Shown: piece by piece, positions 32,759 through 43,121 of the stretch
Position numbering within the stretch: position 1 is the first letter of the stretch
Layout of the letters: the number at the start of each line of letters is the position of its first letter
NCBI GenBank assembly: GCA_002711995.1
Contig: PASN01000004.1
Span: 9,674 to 73,673, forward strand
DNA: 64,000 bases
DNA from: Halobacteriovoraceae bacterium
GTDB taxonomy: Bacteria; Bdellovibrionota; Bacteriovoracia; Bacteriovoracales; Bacteriovoracaceae
Direction of reading: 5' to 3'
The notes under the pieces: model-generated
Seen by the model: the letters and a program-made list of their open reading frames with translations, nothing else
The model's database searches: none
What the model was told of the DNA's origin: nothing
Position numbers and translations under genes: made by a program

Positions 32759-34135
32759 TTGAAAATTCTGGCCATATCAGAGAACAGCGCGGAACTGGAG
32801 CAACTCTCCAGAATTTTGAGAAATCAATTTAAAGATGTGGAAGTCATTTTAGCCAGAACCAAAGAGGAGGCCATGGACCACGCCTCGGTCAATGGGCCGT
32901 TTGGTTTTTTTGCTCTTGATGTGGAAGCTAAGGACTATGACCCAGACGAACTTGGAAAAGATCTAATTGAGTTCACTGGACAGCGGCCTTTGGTGTTCAT
33001 TGGACAGCAGTCTTTTATAAACGATCGAATAACCCAAGAGTTGTACCAATCAAACGAATACAATGAATCAATCCTTAAGCCTTTTGAAAGAGAGGACTTT
33101 AAAGACGATCTTTTAAACAAGGTCGGAAGCGCTCTGAACTTTGCTAAACAAGAAGAGTTTGCTGCGTCTATTCAGGACATTCAGCCTGAAGAGTTCATTC
33201 CCATGAAAATCAAAGGTTTCTACCTTTACAAAAGTTTTCCCTATGACATTTATATGGAGATCGTTAGAGGCAAATACATAAAAATCCTTAGCGCCGACAA
33301 GCCCTACACTATCAACACATTAGTGACTTACGCCAAAAAGAATGTAAAGTGGCTTCACATCAAAAAAGATGACCAACTGGCCTACCTGGAAGAGGAAACA
33401 AAAAAATGCATCAAGGCCATAAAGAAGGCTCCGCCTAAATCTGAAGACACTATTTTGGTGGCCTTAAGATCCATTACCCTGATCCATCAAAGCCTTCTAG
33501 CTATTGGAGTCACACCTGATGTTTTAAATCTCACAGGACTCCTAGCTGAAACAATAATTTAGGTTGTAAAAAAAGAACCGGAGATAAGAAACATTTATTC
33601 AAAGTATCCAAAAATCTACTCAGGCATTGCAAGTAAAAGCTTATTAACCGCCCTAACAGCCACATCTATAGTTAATAGAATGGGATGGGATTCAGTGACA
33701 ACTATGACAAAGCTCTGCGTGGCCTCCATACTTATGGACTTCACCCTCACAGAGGAAGAGATGACTCATATAAACTCTCATTTAAGCCCAGAACTAGACA
33801 AGTTCTCCGAAGAGGATATTGAGTCATTCCTGCAACATCCTTTAAAAGCGGCCGAAATCGCTCAGCAGTTTACCATCTTTCCAGATGTGGATTACCTAAT
33901 AGAGAACCACCATGAGACCCCTAACAGAAAAGGGTTTCCCAATAGGCCAAACCACTCGAAACTTACCGTTCTTTCTGCAGTGTTTAATGTCTCTCAATAC
34001 ATTGCCGCGGAGATAGATGGAAAGCCTATAAAGAAAGATCTTTTATTAAAGTCAATGAAGTCAATTTCAAAGGATTACTACCACGGAAACTTCAGAGACA
34101 CGCTAAAGACTTTGAAAGCAATGTATGAGCTTTAA
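32759..34135 (+). pseudogene. HD-GYP-like regulator interrupted by in-frame TAG
   Basis: TTG 32759 opens a receiver-like domain (MKILAISENSAELEQLSRIL, LVFIGQQ, ESILKPFE) and a linker domain up to residue 267, then TAG at 33560-33562. The same frame continues without further stops through SLLTALTATSIVNRMGWDS to an HD-GYP-like half ending at 34135. The whole span is 459 codons; the convergent paralogue at 34132 has 453 and the same layout, so this is one gene with a nonsense codon at the domain border. The HD pair reads MD and the GYP motif reads HHETPNRKGFP, so phosphodiesterase activity was doubtful anyway. The second part could also be made from ATG 33680. Confidence 0.75.
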
Positions 34136-35490
34136 AGAGCGACTTCCCTGAAGGCCTCAATTATCTTTTTATAAGTGTGGTTTTTATATCTTTCGCGAAG
34201 CCTTTCAAGGTAAGAGTCGTTGTCCGCTATTTTTTTGGCGTCTCCCGCTTTCAGTCTTGCTAGGATATCTGTTGCAATGTCTTCAGCAATAATGATTATC
34301 TTTGAAAGTGGCGAAATATCATCTTTATAATTTACCGCAAAACCTTGGCCATTGGTCATACCATGATGTTGGGTGATGATCATGTCCGCTCCCATTGGAC
34401 AGCGTGGAAATGTCTTAACCAATCTTCCCGCAAGCATGGCGTGTTCAAGGACAATAGTTTTTTCTTCTTCGGAAACGTCTGATCTGAAAAGAAAGTCTTC
34501 TTCGTTGGCACAGTCTGGATACTTTTTAAATAGTGGCACAAGGTAAATATCGTGAAAAAACAATGCAAATGAGACTTTGTTCTGTTGCTCTTGAGAACCC
34601 CATGAGATGTTTTTAATAATTCCGCACGCCAGGTAGGTTGCAAGAACAGAGTGCTTGTAAGCAAAATCTCCCTTGTTCTCCAAAAGCATTTTCAAAAGGT
34701 TTTTTACACTAGGAGCTTCCTGTATAACGCTTTGTATACTCTCAATGCATGCTTGTGAAATTTGAGCAATCTCTTCAGTGACTTCATCGGACTCAAAAAT
34801 TTCTTCAGCGACAATCGACATGCCTTGGCTGGTAAGCTCCACTCTTTCTTCAGCGGAAATATCCGTTCTGGTGAGTTCTTTTAAAATCACACCGCTGGTT
34901 TTGTTGATAAAGCTCAATCGATAATTCGCATCGATGTAAAGTGTTTCAACACCTTCATCTAAATACTTTTGAAGGCTATTTCCAACCTCTTTGCCTGTTT
35001 CAATGATTTTAAAATATTCGTATTCAAAATCTCCAGCTTCGGTGCGGTAGTAAATATCACAGATGCTTTGTTCTATGGATGCAAAGAGCTTTATTGGGAT
35101 TGGAAAATATTTGGGAACTGATTTTTCCGCCATGTCTTTGGCGGTTATCTGAAGAATTTTGGCCATGGACTGTAAAAGTCCTTTTATATCGTACCTATTT
35201 CTTAAAGAGATGGTTTTAGGAAGTTTTCCCGCCGGCTCCCCTAAAACAATAACGGGAACCCTTAATGACTTTTCATCAAGAAAGCCCATGAGTTTTTCAA
35301 TAGCGCTTTCTTTTTCATTGAGCTCTTTAAAACAAATAATCGCATCTACGTGGGGCACCTGCTCCATAAGGGCAATCGCGCCTGCAAGATTCTTCTTAAT
35401 GGTTACACTGACACCAACGTAGGCCCGAAGGTTTACCTCGTAGAGATTGTTGACGACTTCATTGTTTGAAATAAGTATTGCGTGGCTCAT
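34132..35490 (-). CDS. Degenerate HD-GYP response-regulator-like protein
   Basis: A 452-residue protein. An N-terminal pseudo-receiver (about 1-120) lacks a clear phospho-acceptor Asp pair. A middle domain (about 125-230, FPIPIKLF..CDIYYRTEAGDF) resembles the linker domain of the paralogue. The C-terminal HD-GYP-like domain (about 265-445) keeps HD in FALFFHDIY and HH in ITQHHGMTNGQGF but has lost the GYP triplet. Intact HD-GYP enzymes hydrolyse cyclic-di-GMP; here binding or a regulatory role is more likely. It converges with the 32759 gene, overlapping it by 4 bp, as an inverted duplicate. Confidence 0.75.
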   Translation of the reverse strand: MSHAILISNNEVVNNLYEVNLRAYVGVSVTIKKNLAGAIALMEQVPHVDAIICFKELNEKESAIEKLMGFLDEKSLRVPVIVLGEPAGKLPKTISLRNRYDIKGLLQSMAKILQITAKDMAEKSVPKYFPIPIKLFASIEQSICDIYYRTEAGDFEYEYFKIIETGKEVGNSLQKYLDEGVETLYIDANYRLSFINKTSGVILKELTRTDISAEERVELTSQGMSIVAEEIFESDEVTEEIAQISQACIESIQSVIQEAPSVKNLLKMLLENKGDFAYKHSVLATYLACGIIKNISWGSQEQQNKVSFALFFHDIYLVPLFKKYPDCANEEDFLFRSDVSEEEKTIVLEHAMLAGRLVKTFPRCPMGADMIITQHHGMTNGQGFAVNYKDDISPLSKIIIIAEDIATDILARLKAGDAKKIADNDSYLERLRERYKNHTYKKIIEAFREVAL

Positions 35491-35537
35491 AAAGTGCTAT
35501 TGTACCATACCTCACGCGCTCTGGGGCTCGGCAGGGT

Positions 35538-35798
35538 TTACCCTCTTATGGAATTCAGGTACTTTTTTAGTCGGTGGATTCCCATGTTAAGGGCCTCCCT
35601 CTCGTCTTCCAACTTGTAGATCATTTCAATATGTTTATAGATTTTTCCAGATTCAGATAAAACGATATCAACTTCCGCGTCAAATTGATCCTTGTTTTTG
35701 TTGACGCTGATGCGTCCAACCAACTCTGGGGAAAGGCCTTTGAGCTCGACAAATTTCTCTTTAGGGTAATCATCTTTAAGGTTGTTGATCTGGGTCAT
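35538..35798 (-). CDS. 86-residue conserved-looking protein
   Basis: A small protein predicted as beta strands followed by a helix: VGRISVNKNKDQFDAEVDIVLSES, then EMIYKLEDEREALNMGIHRLKKYLN. The layout resembles small ribosome-associated or stress proteins, but no family is recognised. It lies 47 bp upstream of the HD-GYP-like gene on the same strand and may share its transcript. Confidence 0.5.
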   Translation of the reverse strand: MTQINNLKDDYPKEKFVELKGLSPELVGRISVNKNKDQFDAEVDIVLSESGKIYKHIEMIYKLEDEREALNMGIHRLKKYLNSIRG

Positions 35799-35880
35799 AT
35801 TAGAAAATCCAGTTAAGGTTCATTGCCAAAAAACTTTATTGATTATCATCAAAGTTGGCCAGCGTATTAGTCCTTTATAT

Positions 35881-35908
35881 ATGACAAATAACTAATATCT
35901 GTTAGAAT
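35881..35908 (+). promoter_or_regulatory. Possible sdh promoter
   Basis: ATGACA, a 16-bp spacer and TAGAAT resemble sigma-70 boxes, 63 bp before the sdhC ATG. Each box differs by one base from consensus. Confidence 0.35.
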
Positions 35909-35970
35909 TATTTGGTAGTTATTTCACGTATATATTGTTTGCTATTTTCTGTAAAAGGGGGAATTTACTT

Positions 35971-36633
35971 ATGCCGTCCCACAACTATTTTACCTACTCA
36001 ATTGGTAAAAAGCAGATCACTGCCGTCACAGGTCTTGGTCTTGTTGGGTTCACCGCCACTCACTTGGCGGGTAACTTGCTAATTTTGGTTGGTGCCGACG
36101 CATTTAACGCTTACGGACACGCTCTTGTAAGCAATCCATTAATCTATTTGGCCGAAGCTATTTTGCTGGGGATGTTTGTTCTCCACATTGCCATGGCCGC
36201 AACGCTTACCGCTCAAAACATCGCAGCGCGTGGTAGACGTTATTACATCAAAAACCGCTCAGGCCGTGGTGAAACCATCGCTTCAATGACTATGCCTTAC
36301 ACAGGCACAATCTTGTTGGTGTTCATCATTCTTCACCTGATCAACTTCAAGTACGGAGCTCACTACGAGACTACTGTTGATGGTGTTGTGATGAGAGACC
36401 TGTTTAGACTTGTGGTTGAGTACTTTGCCAATCCGCTATACGTGGCATGGTATGTGTTTTCAATGATAGCTCTTGGCCTTCACACAGGACACGGACTTCA
36501 GTCAAGCTTGCAGACGTGGGGTCTTAACCACCCTAAATACACTCCAAAAGTGAAGATGGTTTCTGTTGCTTACGGTGTGTTGGTGGCCTTAGGTTACTCA
36601 GGGCTTGCCATTTATTGCTATTTTTTAAATTAA
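35971..36633 (+). CDS. sdhC: Succinate dehydrogenase cytochrome b subunit
   Basis: A 220-residue membrane anchor of the b558 type that serves both subunit C and D functions (five helices). His residues in [25 protein letters not shown] and ALGLHTGHG fit the di-haem ligands of this family. It carries electrons between succinate and menaquinone-type quinones. ATG 35971 follows GGGGGA; the longer frame to 35935 lacks a site. It heads sdhCAB with 13 and 10 bp gaps. Confidence 0.9.
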   Translation: MPSHNYFTYSIGKKQITAVTGLGLVGFTATHLAGNLLILVGADAFNAYGHALVSNPLIYLAEAILLGMFVLHIAMAATLTAQNIAARGRRYYIKNRSGRGETIASMTMPYTGTILLVFIILHLINFKYGAHYETTVDGVVMRDLFRLVVEYFANPLYVAWYVFSMIALGLHTGHGLQSSLQTWGLNHPKYTPKVKMVSVAYGVLVALGYSGLAIYCYFLN

Positions 36634-36646
36634 GAAGGAGTCATTA

Positions 36647-38566
36647 ATGGGCTTTAAATTAGATTCTAAAATTCCAGAAGGTCCCATCCAAGAAAAATGG
36701 GAAAAACATAAGTTTAAATGTAAATTGGTCAACCCGGCCAACAAAAGAAAGTTTAACGTAATCGTTGTAGGTACTGGTCTAGCTGGTGGATCTGCCGCGG
36801 CTTCCCTAGCTGAACTTGGTTACAATGTTAAATCTTTCTGTATTCACGACTCCCCTAGAAGAGCTCACTCTATTGCAGCTCAAGGTGGGATCAACGCCGC
36901 TAAAAACTATCCAAACGATGGCGACTCTGTATGGAGACTTTTCTACGACACAGTCAAGGGTGGCGATTATAGAGCGAGAGAAGCCAATGTTTACAGACTT
37001 GCTCAAGTTTCCAACAACATTATTGACCAGTGTGTTGCTCAAGGTGTTCCATTCGCTAGAGATTACGGTGGATACCTTGCAAACAGATCATTTGGTGGTG
37101 CTCAAGTTTCTAGAACTTTTTACGCCAAAGGACAAACAGGACAACAACTTCTTTTGGGTGCCTACTCTTCAATGATGAGACAGGTAAATAAAGGAAAGAT
37201 CCAGCTATACACAAGAAGAGAGATGCTTGATCTTGTTCTTGTTAATGGTAAAGCTCGTGGGATCATAGTAAGAGATGTAATCACAGGAGACATTGAAAGA
37301 CACACTGCTGATGCTGTTATCTTGGCAACAGGCGGATACGGAAACGTATATTACCTTTCAACAAACGCCATGCTTTCAAATGCAACTGCAGCTTGGAAGG
37401 CGTATAAAAAGGGTGCTGGATTCGCAAACCCTTGTTTCACTCAGATCCACCCTACTTGTATTCCAGTTCACGGTGATCACCAGTCAAAACTTACACTCAT
37501 GTCCGAGTCCCTAAGAAACGACGGACGTGTTTGGGTACCTAAAGACAAAGGTGACAAGAGACACCCTAATGATATTCCTGAAGAAGAAAGAGACTACTAC
37601 TTAGAGAGAATCTATCCTTCTTTTGGAAACCTTGTGCCAAGAGACGTTGCTTCAAGACAAGCAAAGTTTAGAACTGACGAAGACAGAGGTGTTGGTAAAA
37701 CTGGCCTTGCGGTTTATTTGGACTTCTCCGAAGCAATTAAGCGTGACGGAAAAGAGGCCATTGAAGCAAGATATGGAAACCTCTTTGAAATGTATGAAAG
37801 AATCACTGATGAGAGTCCATACAAGCAACCAATGAGAATCTACCCTGCTGTTCACTATACTATGGGTGGCCTATGGGTTGACTACAACTTGATGTCTACT
37901 ATTCCAGGACTTCACGTTCTTGGAGAAGCAAACTTCTCTGATCACGGCGCCAATAGACTTGGAGCTTCCGCTCTAATGCAAGGTCTTGCTGATGGCTACT
38001 TTGTAATCCCTTACACTCTAGGTGATTACTTTAACAATCACGACCTTGAGCCAGTGGACACAAACCACGAGGAATTTGATAAGGCAGAGAAAGAGGTAAA
38101 AGAAAGAATCGACAAGCTTCTAAGTATTCAAGGTACTAGAACTGTTGATGACTTCCACCGCTCTCTTGGAAAGATAATGTGGGACAACGTTGGGATGAGC
38201 CGTAATGAAGCTCGTCTAAAGGAAGCAATCACAGAGATCCAAAAGCTAAGAGCTGAGTTCTGGAAAGATGTAAAAATCCCAGGAAAAGCTGAGGGAATCA
38301 ACGACGAGCTTGAAAAGGCCGTTAAAGTTGCTGACTTCTTGGAGCTTGGAGAGCTAATGGCAAGAGACGCTCTAGAAAGAGTTGAATCTTGTGGCGGCCA
38401 CTTTAGAGAAGAGTCTCAAACACCTGAGAACGAGGCCCTTAGAGATGACGAAAACTTTGCGCACTCTGCAGTGTGGGAATTCAAGGGAGAGAAAGAAGCT
38501 CCTGTGCGTCACAGAGAAGAGCTTAAGTTTGAGAACGTTCCACTAACCCAAAGAAGTTACAAGTAA
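36647..38566 (+). CDS. sdhA: Succinate dehydrogenase flavoprotein subunit
   Basis: A 639-residue FAD protein. The dinucleotide fold is [15 protein letters not shown] (about 40-54). The FAD-linking His lies in [13 protein letters not shown] (about 84). The substrate-binding segment holds [11 protein letters not shown], and the C-terminal FAD box is [13 protein letters not shown]. It oxidises succinate to fumarate or the reverse. Length and sequence match the long SdhA of organisms with a one-subunit b558 anchor. Purine-rich ribosome-binding site (AAGAAGGAG). Confidence 0.95.
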   Translation: MGFKLDSKIPEGPIQEKWEKHKFKCKLVNPANKRKFNVIVVGTGLAGGSAAASLAELGYNVKSFCIHDSPRRAHSIAAQGGINAAKNYPNDGDSVWRLFYDTVKGGDYRAREANVYRLAQVSNNIIDQCVAQGVPFARDYGGYLANRSFGGAQVSRTFYAKGQTGQQLLLGAYSSMMRQVNKGKIQLYTRREMLDLVLVNGKARGIIVRDVITGDIERHTADAVILATGGYGNVYYLSTNAMLSNATAAWKAYKKGAGFANPCFTQIHPTCIPVHGDHQSKLTLMSESLRNDGRVWVPKDKGDKRHPNDIPEEERDYYLERIYPSFGNLVPRDVASRQAKFRTDEDRGVGKTGLAVYLDFSEAIKRDGKEAIEARYGNLFEMYERITDESPYKQPMRIYPAVHYTMGGLWVDYNLMSTIPGLHVLGEANFSDHGANRLGASALMQGLADGYFVIPYTLGDYFNNHDLEPVDTNHEEFDKAEKEVKERIDKLLSIQGTRTVDDFHRSLGKIMWDNVGMSRNEARLKEAITEIQKLRAEFWKDVKIPGKAEGINDELEKAVKVADFLELGELMARDALERVESCGGHFREESQTPENEALRDDENFAHSAVWEFKGEKEAPVRHREELKFENVPLTQRSYK

Positions 38567-38576
38567 CGGAGTAATT

Positions 38577-39344
38577 ATGAGCGCTAAAGAAGAAATGCTA
38601 ACGCTTAATTTAAAAATATGGAGACAGGAAGACAGAAACGACAAAGGGCGTTTTGTTGACTACAAAATGGAAGGCGTCTCCACTGACTCATCATTTCTAG
38701 AGATGATCGATATGTTGAATGACGAACTGGTTAAAGAGGGAAAAGACCCTGTATCTTTTGACCACGACTGTAGAGAAGGTATTTGTGGATCATGTGCTAT
38801 GATGGTTAATGGCCAAGCACACGGGCCAAATGCATTGACTACTACTTGTCAGCTTCACATGAGATCTTTCACTGATGGCGACACGATTGTTATCGAACCA
38901 TGGAGATCAAGAGCATTTCCAGTGCTTAAAGACCTTAAAACAGACCGTTCAGCTTTTGATAAAATCATTGCTGCCGGTGGTTATATTTCAGTAAATACTG
39001 GGAACGCTCAAGATGCCAACAACCTTCCAGTTTCTAAAGAAAATGCCGATTTGGCCATGGATGCTGCAAGTTGTATTGGCTGTGGTGCATGTGTTGCTGC
39101 TTGTCCAAACGCATCTGCAATGCTCTTTACATCTGCAAAGATCTCTCAGCTTGCTCAGTTCCCTCAAGGACAAGTTGAAGCAGCTGAAAGAGCTTCAAAC
39201 ATGGTTCGTGAAATGGATGAGCTCGGATTTGGTAACTGTACCAATCACGCAGAATGTGAGGCCGCTTGCCCTAAAGGCATTGACCTGAGAAACATCGCTC
39301 ACATGAACAGAGAATTTCTTAAAGCTAAAGTTAAAGGCAAATAA
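38577..39344 (+). CDS. sdhB: Succinate dehydrogenase iron-sulfur subunit
   Basis: A 255-residue protein. The plant-type [2Fe-2S] ligands are in CREGICGSC and a later Cys (TTTC). The ferredoxin-like domain carries [12 protein letters not shown] and [15 protein letters not shown] for the 4Fe-4S and 3Fe-4S clusters. It passes electrons from SdhA flavin to the b haems. A strong terminator follows directly on the stop. Confidence 0.95.
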   Translation: MSAKEEMLTLNLKIWRQEDRNDKGRFVDYKMEGVSTDSSFLEMIDMLNDELVKEGKDPVSFDHDCREGICGSCAMMVNGQAHGPNALTTTCQLHMRSFTDGDTIVIEPWRSRAFPVLKDLKTDRSAFDKIIAAGGYISVNTGNAQDANNLPVSKENADLAMDAASCIGCGACVAACPNASAMLFTSAKISQLAQFPQGQVEAAERASNMVREMDELGFGNCTNHAECEAACPKGIDLRNIAHMNREFLKAKVKGK

Positions 39345-39377
39345 AAAAAAAGGAGATCTTCGGATCTCCTTTTTTTT
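39344..39377. terminator. Terminator after sdhB, bidirectional
   Basis: Thirteen-bp stem including A/T ends (39345-39357 with 39362-39374), TTCG loop, T8 tail on the plus strand and T-run on the minus strand. It also ends the convergent gene at 39376. Confidence 0.93.
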
Positions 39378-40551
39378 ATATTTTTAATTCAAATACCCCA
39401 ATTCCTCTTGCACTATCAAATGGTGCTCCACTCGTACCGTTTGCAGGGGCCCTAACATGGCCAAACTGTCCGGCCATATAGAAGACATAAACTTTTCCAT
39501 TAAGAACTTCAACTCCGGCCACCTCTGGTTGGTCTCCAGGAAGAGACGTGAAATCTGGGGTGTCATCCCAGTTTCCAGCACCATAGATTTCACTTCCTAA
39601 ATCAACAGCAACTCCCTTGCTCTCATCAAAGCTTGTTAAAGAGCTCCCTGGAATTAAAGTCCACTTATTCGTAATATTGCTAAAGGCAAACATGTAAACT
39701 TCCCCATTTTGTTTAAAAACGTGAGGACTTTTGTAGTCTTTTAAAATGTAACTAGATGGCATATTAAAGCTTATCAAGTCGGTTGAAGTTGCAATCGAAA
39801 TATAATCAGTATCATTTGTGGGAGCGTTCGAGGTCGTATTGTACATATAGTATGTTCCCGAATTATAAAAGATATCTAGATCCACATGACTCGTTTTACC
39901 TTTCCAAGTATCGTCATTCTGAGAGAATAGAAAGTTTTTGTCCTCATCTACATTAAAGTCTGCACTTGAGAGGGTTTCGGGTGAGCTCGCACTAAATCCA
40001 ACAGGGTAATAACCATTTGAAGAAACGACTGCAGAAGCGCTAAACATTGCCGGCACGTTAGACATATTGTACTCGGCACTTCTAAACCACTTAAGAGAAA
40101 TTCCTGAAACCCCAGAGCCAGTATCTACCATAAACGTATTTTTAACACTTCCCACTGTGAATCCATTTGAGTCGGAATCATTAATATTAACAATCTCATT
40201 TTCACCAGTGGCCGCATCGCCGTCATGCCATACAACATTAGAGCCAGGACTCCAGGTTGCAAGTCCCCAATGCCAGCCACCACTGCCTGAATCATTGTAT
40301 TTACACGGTATATTGAAATATACCTTATTATTGTGAACAACGGTTGTAGGTCTCCAACCTCCTTTAATGCCAATAAGGTAGTAACTGCAGTCGTCTGTAT
40401 TACTCGAAGCTTCATAGATAGCACTTGTGGCAGTAAGGTTGAGAACAGAAACTTCATTTTCTAAACTCTCTGCCTCCAAAGTTGCCAAGTGCTGCCCACA
40501 AGATAAGAAGTTGAAAGAAACAAATAATAACGAAAAATAATTTTTTAACAT
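39376..40551 (-). CDS. Propeller-like lipoprotein
   Basis: A 391-residue lipoprotein with lipobox LSC (Cys at about 18). The body repeats strand patterns such as VYFNIPCKYNDSG, FSQNDDTWKGKTSHVDLDIFY, YMYNTTSNAPTNDTDYISIATS and KVYVFYMAGQFG. They recall the five-bladed fold of GH43-like glycosidases (the DxDxx and substrate-side Tyr/Trp strands). Catalytic acids cannot be assigned, so it may be a binding protein. ATG 40551 lies 7 bp after AAGGGA; a GTG two codons earlier is less likely. It shares a terminator with sdhB. Confidence 0.6.
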   Translation of the reverse strand: MLKNYFSLLFVSFNFLSCGQHLATLEAESLENEVSVLNLTATSAIYEASSNTDDCSYYLIGIKGGWRPTTVVHNNKVYFNIPCKYNDSGSGGWHWGLATWSPGSNVVWHDGDAATGENEIVNINDSDSNGFTVGSVKNTFMVDTGSGVSGISLKWFRSAEYNMSNVPAMFSASAVVSSNGYYPVGFSASSPETLSSADFNVDEDKNFLFSQNDDTWKGKTSHVDLDIFYNSGTYYMYNTTSNAPTNDTDYISIATSTDLISFNMPSSYILKDYKSPHVFKQNGEVYMFAFSNITNKWTLIPGSSLTSFDESKGVAVDLGSEIYGAGNWDDTPDFTSLPGDQPEVAGVEVLNGKVYVFYMAGQFGHVRAPANGTSGAPFDSARGIGVFELKI

Positions 40552-40745
40552 TCTCACGTCCCTTAAAACATCAATATTCTGTAATTAATAATAAGCTACC
40601 CAATCCGCCTAACAAGAATTCAGACATTTACAACTAGCAACTTTTTAAAGTCAGCAAATCAGTGCCTCTGTTCCTTGCCAATTAACTCTTCGACAAGTGA
40701 TAAATGTTGGATGACTAAACTTTGATTAAGCTATAGACTAAATGC

Positions 40746-41696
40746 ATGAAATTAAAGGAACTTGATGAGCTTAACGAGCTCGAAAAAATATCACCGTCCC
40801 TGGTGAAGTTTAAAACCTTAGACAGCGTTGAGTACAAAGGTAAAAACTATCCCATACGCTCAGTCACCATTGGCCCAGATGATCCAAGTGTCCCCACTCT
40901 GGGGCTTTTTGGAGGAGTGCACGGTCTTGAAAAAGTTGGCTCCCAAGTTATTGTGGCCTACTTTGCCTCTTTGTTTGAGCAGTTAAAGTGGGACAAGGAT
41001 CTCCTTCGAAGGTTTGAAGACTTTAGAATTGTATCCATTCCCATTGTGAATCCAGTGGGCATGGCAAGATTTTCAAGAAGTAACGGCAATGATGTTGATC
41101 TAATGAGAAACGCGCCTGTAGATGCAGATCCAAAGCACACCTTTCCCCTAGTTTCTGGGCACAGAATTAGTCGAATGCTCCCTTGGTACAGAGGAGAAGG
41201 ACTTGAAAAAGAATCTCAGGTTCTTTTCCAATTTGTTAAAGAGGAGATGTTTTCTTCCAATGCCTCTATCGCTTTAGACATTCACTCAGGGTTTGGGACA
41301 AAGGACCAACTTTGGTATCCATACGCTAAAACTAAAGAGCCTTTTGCAAGAATTGCAGAAGTTAAACGCCTAATGGGGCTTCTTGACTCAACCTATCCAT
41401 ATCATATTTATAAAATCGAAGGCCAGGCCGAAAACTATCTAGCTAATGGTGATTTATGGGACTATTTCTTTGATATTCATCAACAAGATTATAAACAAGA
41501 TGAACATCTTTTTATACCTCTAACACTTGAGCTTGGATCGTGGAACTGGATAAAAAAGAATCCAAAGCAGTTCTTTTCTAAACTTGGACTTTTTCACCCA
41601 ATAAAAGAACACAGACATGCTCGAACGATGAGAAGACACCTTCTTCTATTGAACTTTCTTATGAGAGCGACTAAAAACCACACCGTCTGGCGATAG
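40746..41696 (+). CDS. M14-like (AspA/AstE-type) zinc hydrolase
   Basis: A 316-residue cytosolic protein. The zinc-site pattern is H59 and E62 (FGGVHGLEK) and H180 (LDIHSGFG), with a late Glu in LTLELGSW. NPVGMARFSRSNGNDVDLMRN is the substrate-binding stretch. This resembles succinylglutamate desuccinylase/aspartoacylase-like M14 members. It removes an acyl group or a C-terminal residue from a small peptide. No signal peptide. The GH1 gene starts 1 bp after its stop, so both are co-transcribed. Confidence 0.75.
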   Translation: MKLKELDELNELEKISPSLVKFKTLDSVEYKGKNYPIRSVTIGPDDPSVPTLGLFGGVHGLEKVGSQVIVAYFASLFEQLKWDKDLLRRFEDFRIVSIPIVNPVGMARFSRSNGNDVDLMRNAPVDADPKHTFPLVSGHRISRMLPWYRGEGLEKESQVLFQFVKEEMFSSNASIALDIHSGFGTKDQLWYPYAKTKEPFARIAEVKRLMGLLDSTYPYHIYKIEGQAENYLANGDLWDYFFDIHQQDYKQDEHLFIPLTLELGSWNWIKKNPKQFFSKLGLFHPIKEHRHARTMRRHLLLLNFLMRATKNHTVWR

Positions 41697-41697
41697 A

Positions 41698-42888
41698 ATG
41701 GATTATAAGTTTCCGAAAGACTTTTTCTTTGGCGTATCAAATGCCGCCGCCCAAGTAGAAGATGGGCTTAGCGATCCGTGGCTAAAGCTTGCTGAGCAAG
41801 ACAAAGTTAGCTGCTTTAAAAATGTGGCCCATGCAAAGGATAGACTAAGATTTTGGACCAACCCAAATATTGAAATTAAATTGGCACAAGAGCTTGGTGT
41901 GGATGTATTTAGAATGAGCTTTGAGTGGAGTCGTCTTGTTCCGGAAAAAAACACTTGGGATCAAGAGTCTGCACTACGCTACAGAGATATTTTGCTATCT
42001 TTAAAATCCAAAGACATTAAAGTCATGGCCACACTATTTCACCACAGTGTGCCTACTTGGTTTCAAGATGCTGGTGGTTGGAGTAAAAGAGAATCGGTGG
42101 ATGATTTTAGCTTTTATTCTAAAAAAGCACTGGATGCTTTTTCCGATCTTGTAGACTGGTGGATAACTTTAAATGAGCCCGTACCATGGTCCTATTTAAC
42201 ATACAAAGAAGGGATCTTTCCTCCAGGGATTAAAGGAAGTATTCGCTCTCACAATCAATCTCTAAAAAATATGGCCAAGGCCCACAATTCTTTTTATGCA
42301 TTCGCTCATCAAAGCCATCCAAGCATTAAAATTGGGCTAGCACACCATATGGGTTGGCATAGAGGAAGAGGTATTTTTAATAAACTCCTCGCAATTGTTA
42401 CAGACTATCTCACTCACTGGAGTTTTATAAAGTTGATTGGAAAGAATATGGATTTTTTTGGAATCAACTACTATGGAGCAGAATGGATGACTCTCAAAGG
42501 CCCTGCTCAATATCCTGACCTCGAGTACTCCGACGCCGGTAGAGCAGTCTCCCCTCTAGGCCTTGAAGTTCAATTAAAAAGAATTCACAAACGCTACCCA
42601 GACACACCGATAATCATTAGCGAGAATGGAGTTGGTGATGATGAAGACTGGGTTCGGCCGGCCTATATTCATGAGCACCTCGCGGCAATTTATAAGTGTA
42701 TAAATCAAGGCATTCAAGTGATTGGCTATATCCATTGGACTCTTAGTGATAACTTTGAGTGGTCTGATGGATACGGGCCTAAGTTTGGACTTGTTAAAGT
42801 AGAGAGAGAAAAAAACCTTAAAAGAACACCTAGAGAATCATTTGAAATTTATAAAGAAATCTGCAAACAAAAAGGCTTCACCTTTTAA
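41698..42888 (+). CDS. Family 1 glycoside hydrolase
   Basis: A 396-residue GH1 enzyme. The N-terminal signature FFFGVSNAAAQVE, the acid/base E160 (TLNEP) and the nucleophile E309 (IISENGVG) are all present, as is the C-terminal HWTLSDNFEWSDGYGPKFGL. It hydrolyses beta-glycosides. It is about 50 residues shorter than common beta-glucosidases; the region around 225-250 looks condensed. No signal peptide. It follows the M14-like gene by 1 bp. The substrate cannot be read from sequence. Confidence 0.9.
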   Translation: MDYKFPKDFFFGVSNAAAQVEDGLSDPWLKLAEQDKVSCFKNVAHAKDRLRFWTNPNIEIKLAQELGVDVFRMSFEWSRLVPEKNTWDQESALRYRDILLSLKSKDIKVMATLFHHSVPTWFQDAGGWSKRESVDDFSFYSKKALDAFSDLVDWWITLNEPVPWSYLTYKEGIFPPGIKGSIRSHNQSLKNMAKAHNSFYAFAHQSHPSIKIGLAHHMGWHRGRGIFNKLLAIVTDYLTHWSFIKLIGKNMDFFGINYYGAEWMTLKGPAQYPDLEYSDAGRAVSPLGLEVQLKRIHKRYPDTPIIISENGVGDDEDWVRPAYIHEHLAAIYKCINQGIQVIGYIHWTLSDNFEWSDGYGPKFGLVKVEREKNLKRTPRESFEIYKEICKQKGFTF

Positions 42889-43026
42889 GCTCGAAATCAA
42901 GCTTGGGAAAAGTATAAAAGCAAAAACGGACTTAAAAGAAACTACTGGCGCTCTGACGACAATAGATCTGGACTAAACTCACCTAAAAAACGAATCATGG
43001 GTATAAATGACTGGCGGCATAAGTAA
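42889..43026 (+). pseudogene. Open stretch directly after the GH1 stop
   Basis: The GH1 frame stays open for 45 codons past its TAA (NQAWEKYKSKNGLKRNYWR, then SGLNSPKKRIMGINDWRHK) to TAA at 43024. The Trp/Tyr/Lys-rich text looks protein-like and may be the end of a lost gene. No start or ribosome-binding site. Chance is possible. Confidence 0.25.
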
Positions 43027-43121
43027 TTAAAATCTCAAGAAATTAAAGATTTTTTAAAATGAGACCGACTAGCACTATACAGTACTCGTGATGAGATAAG
43101 CTAACTTATAGGAGCTGTAAG

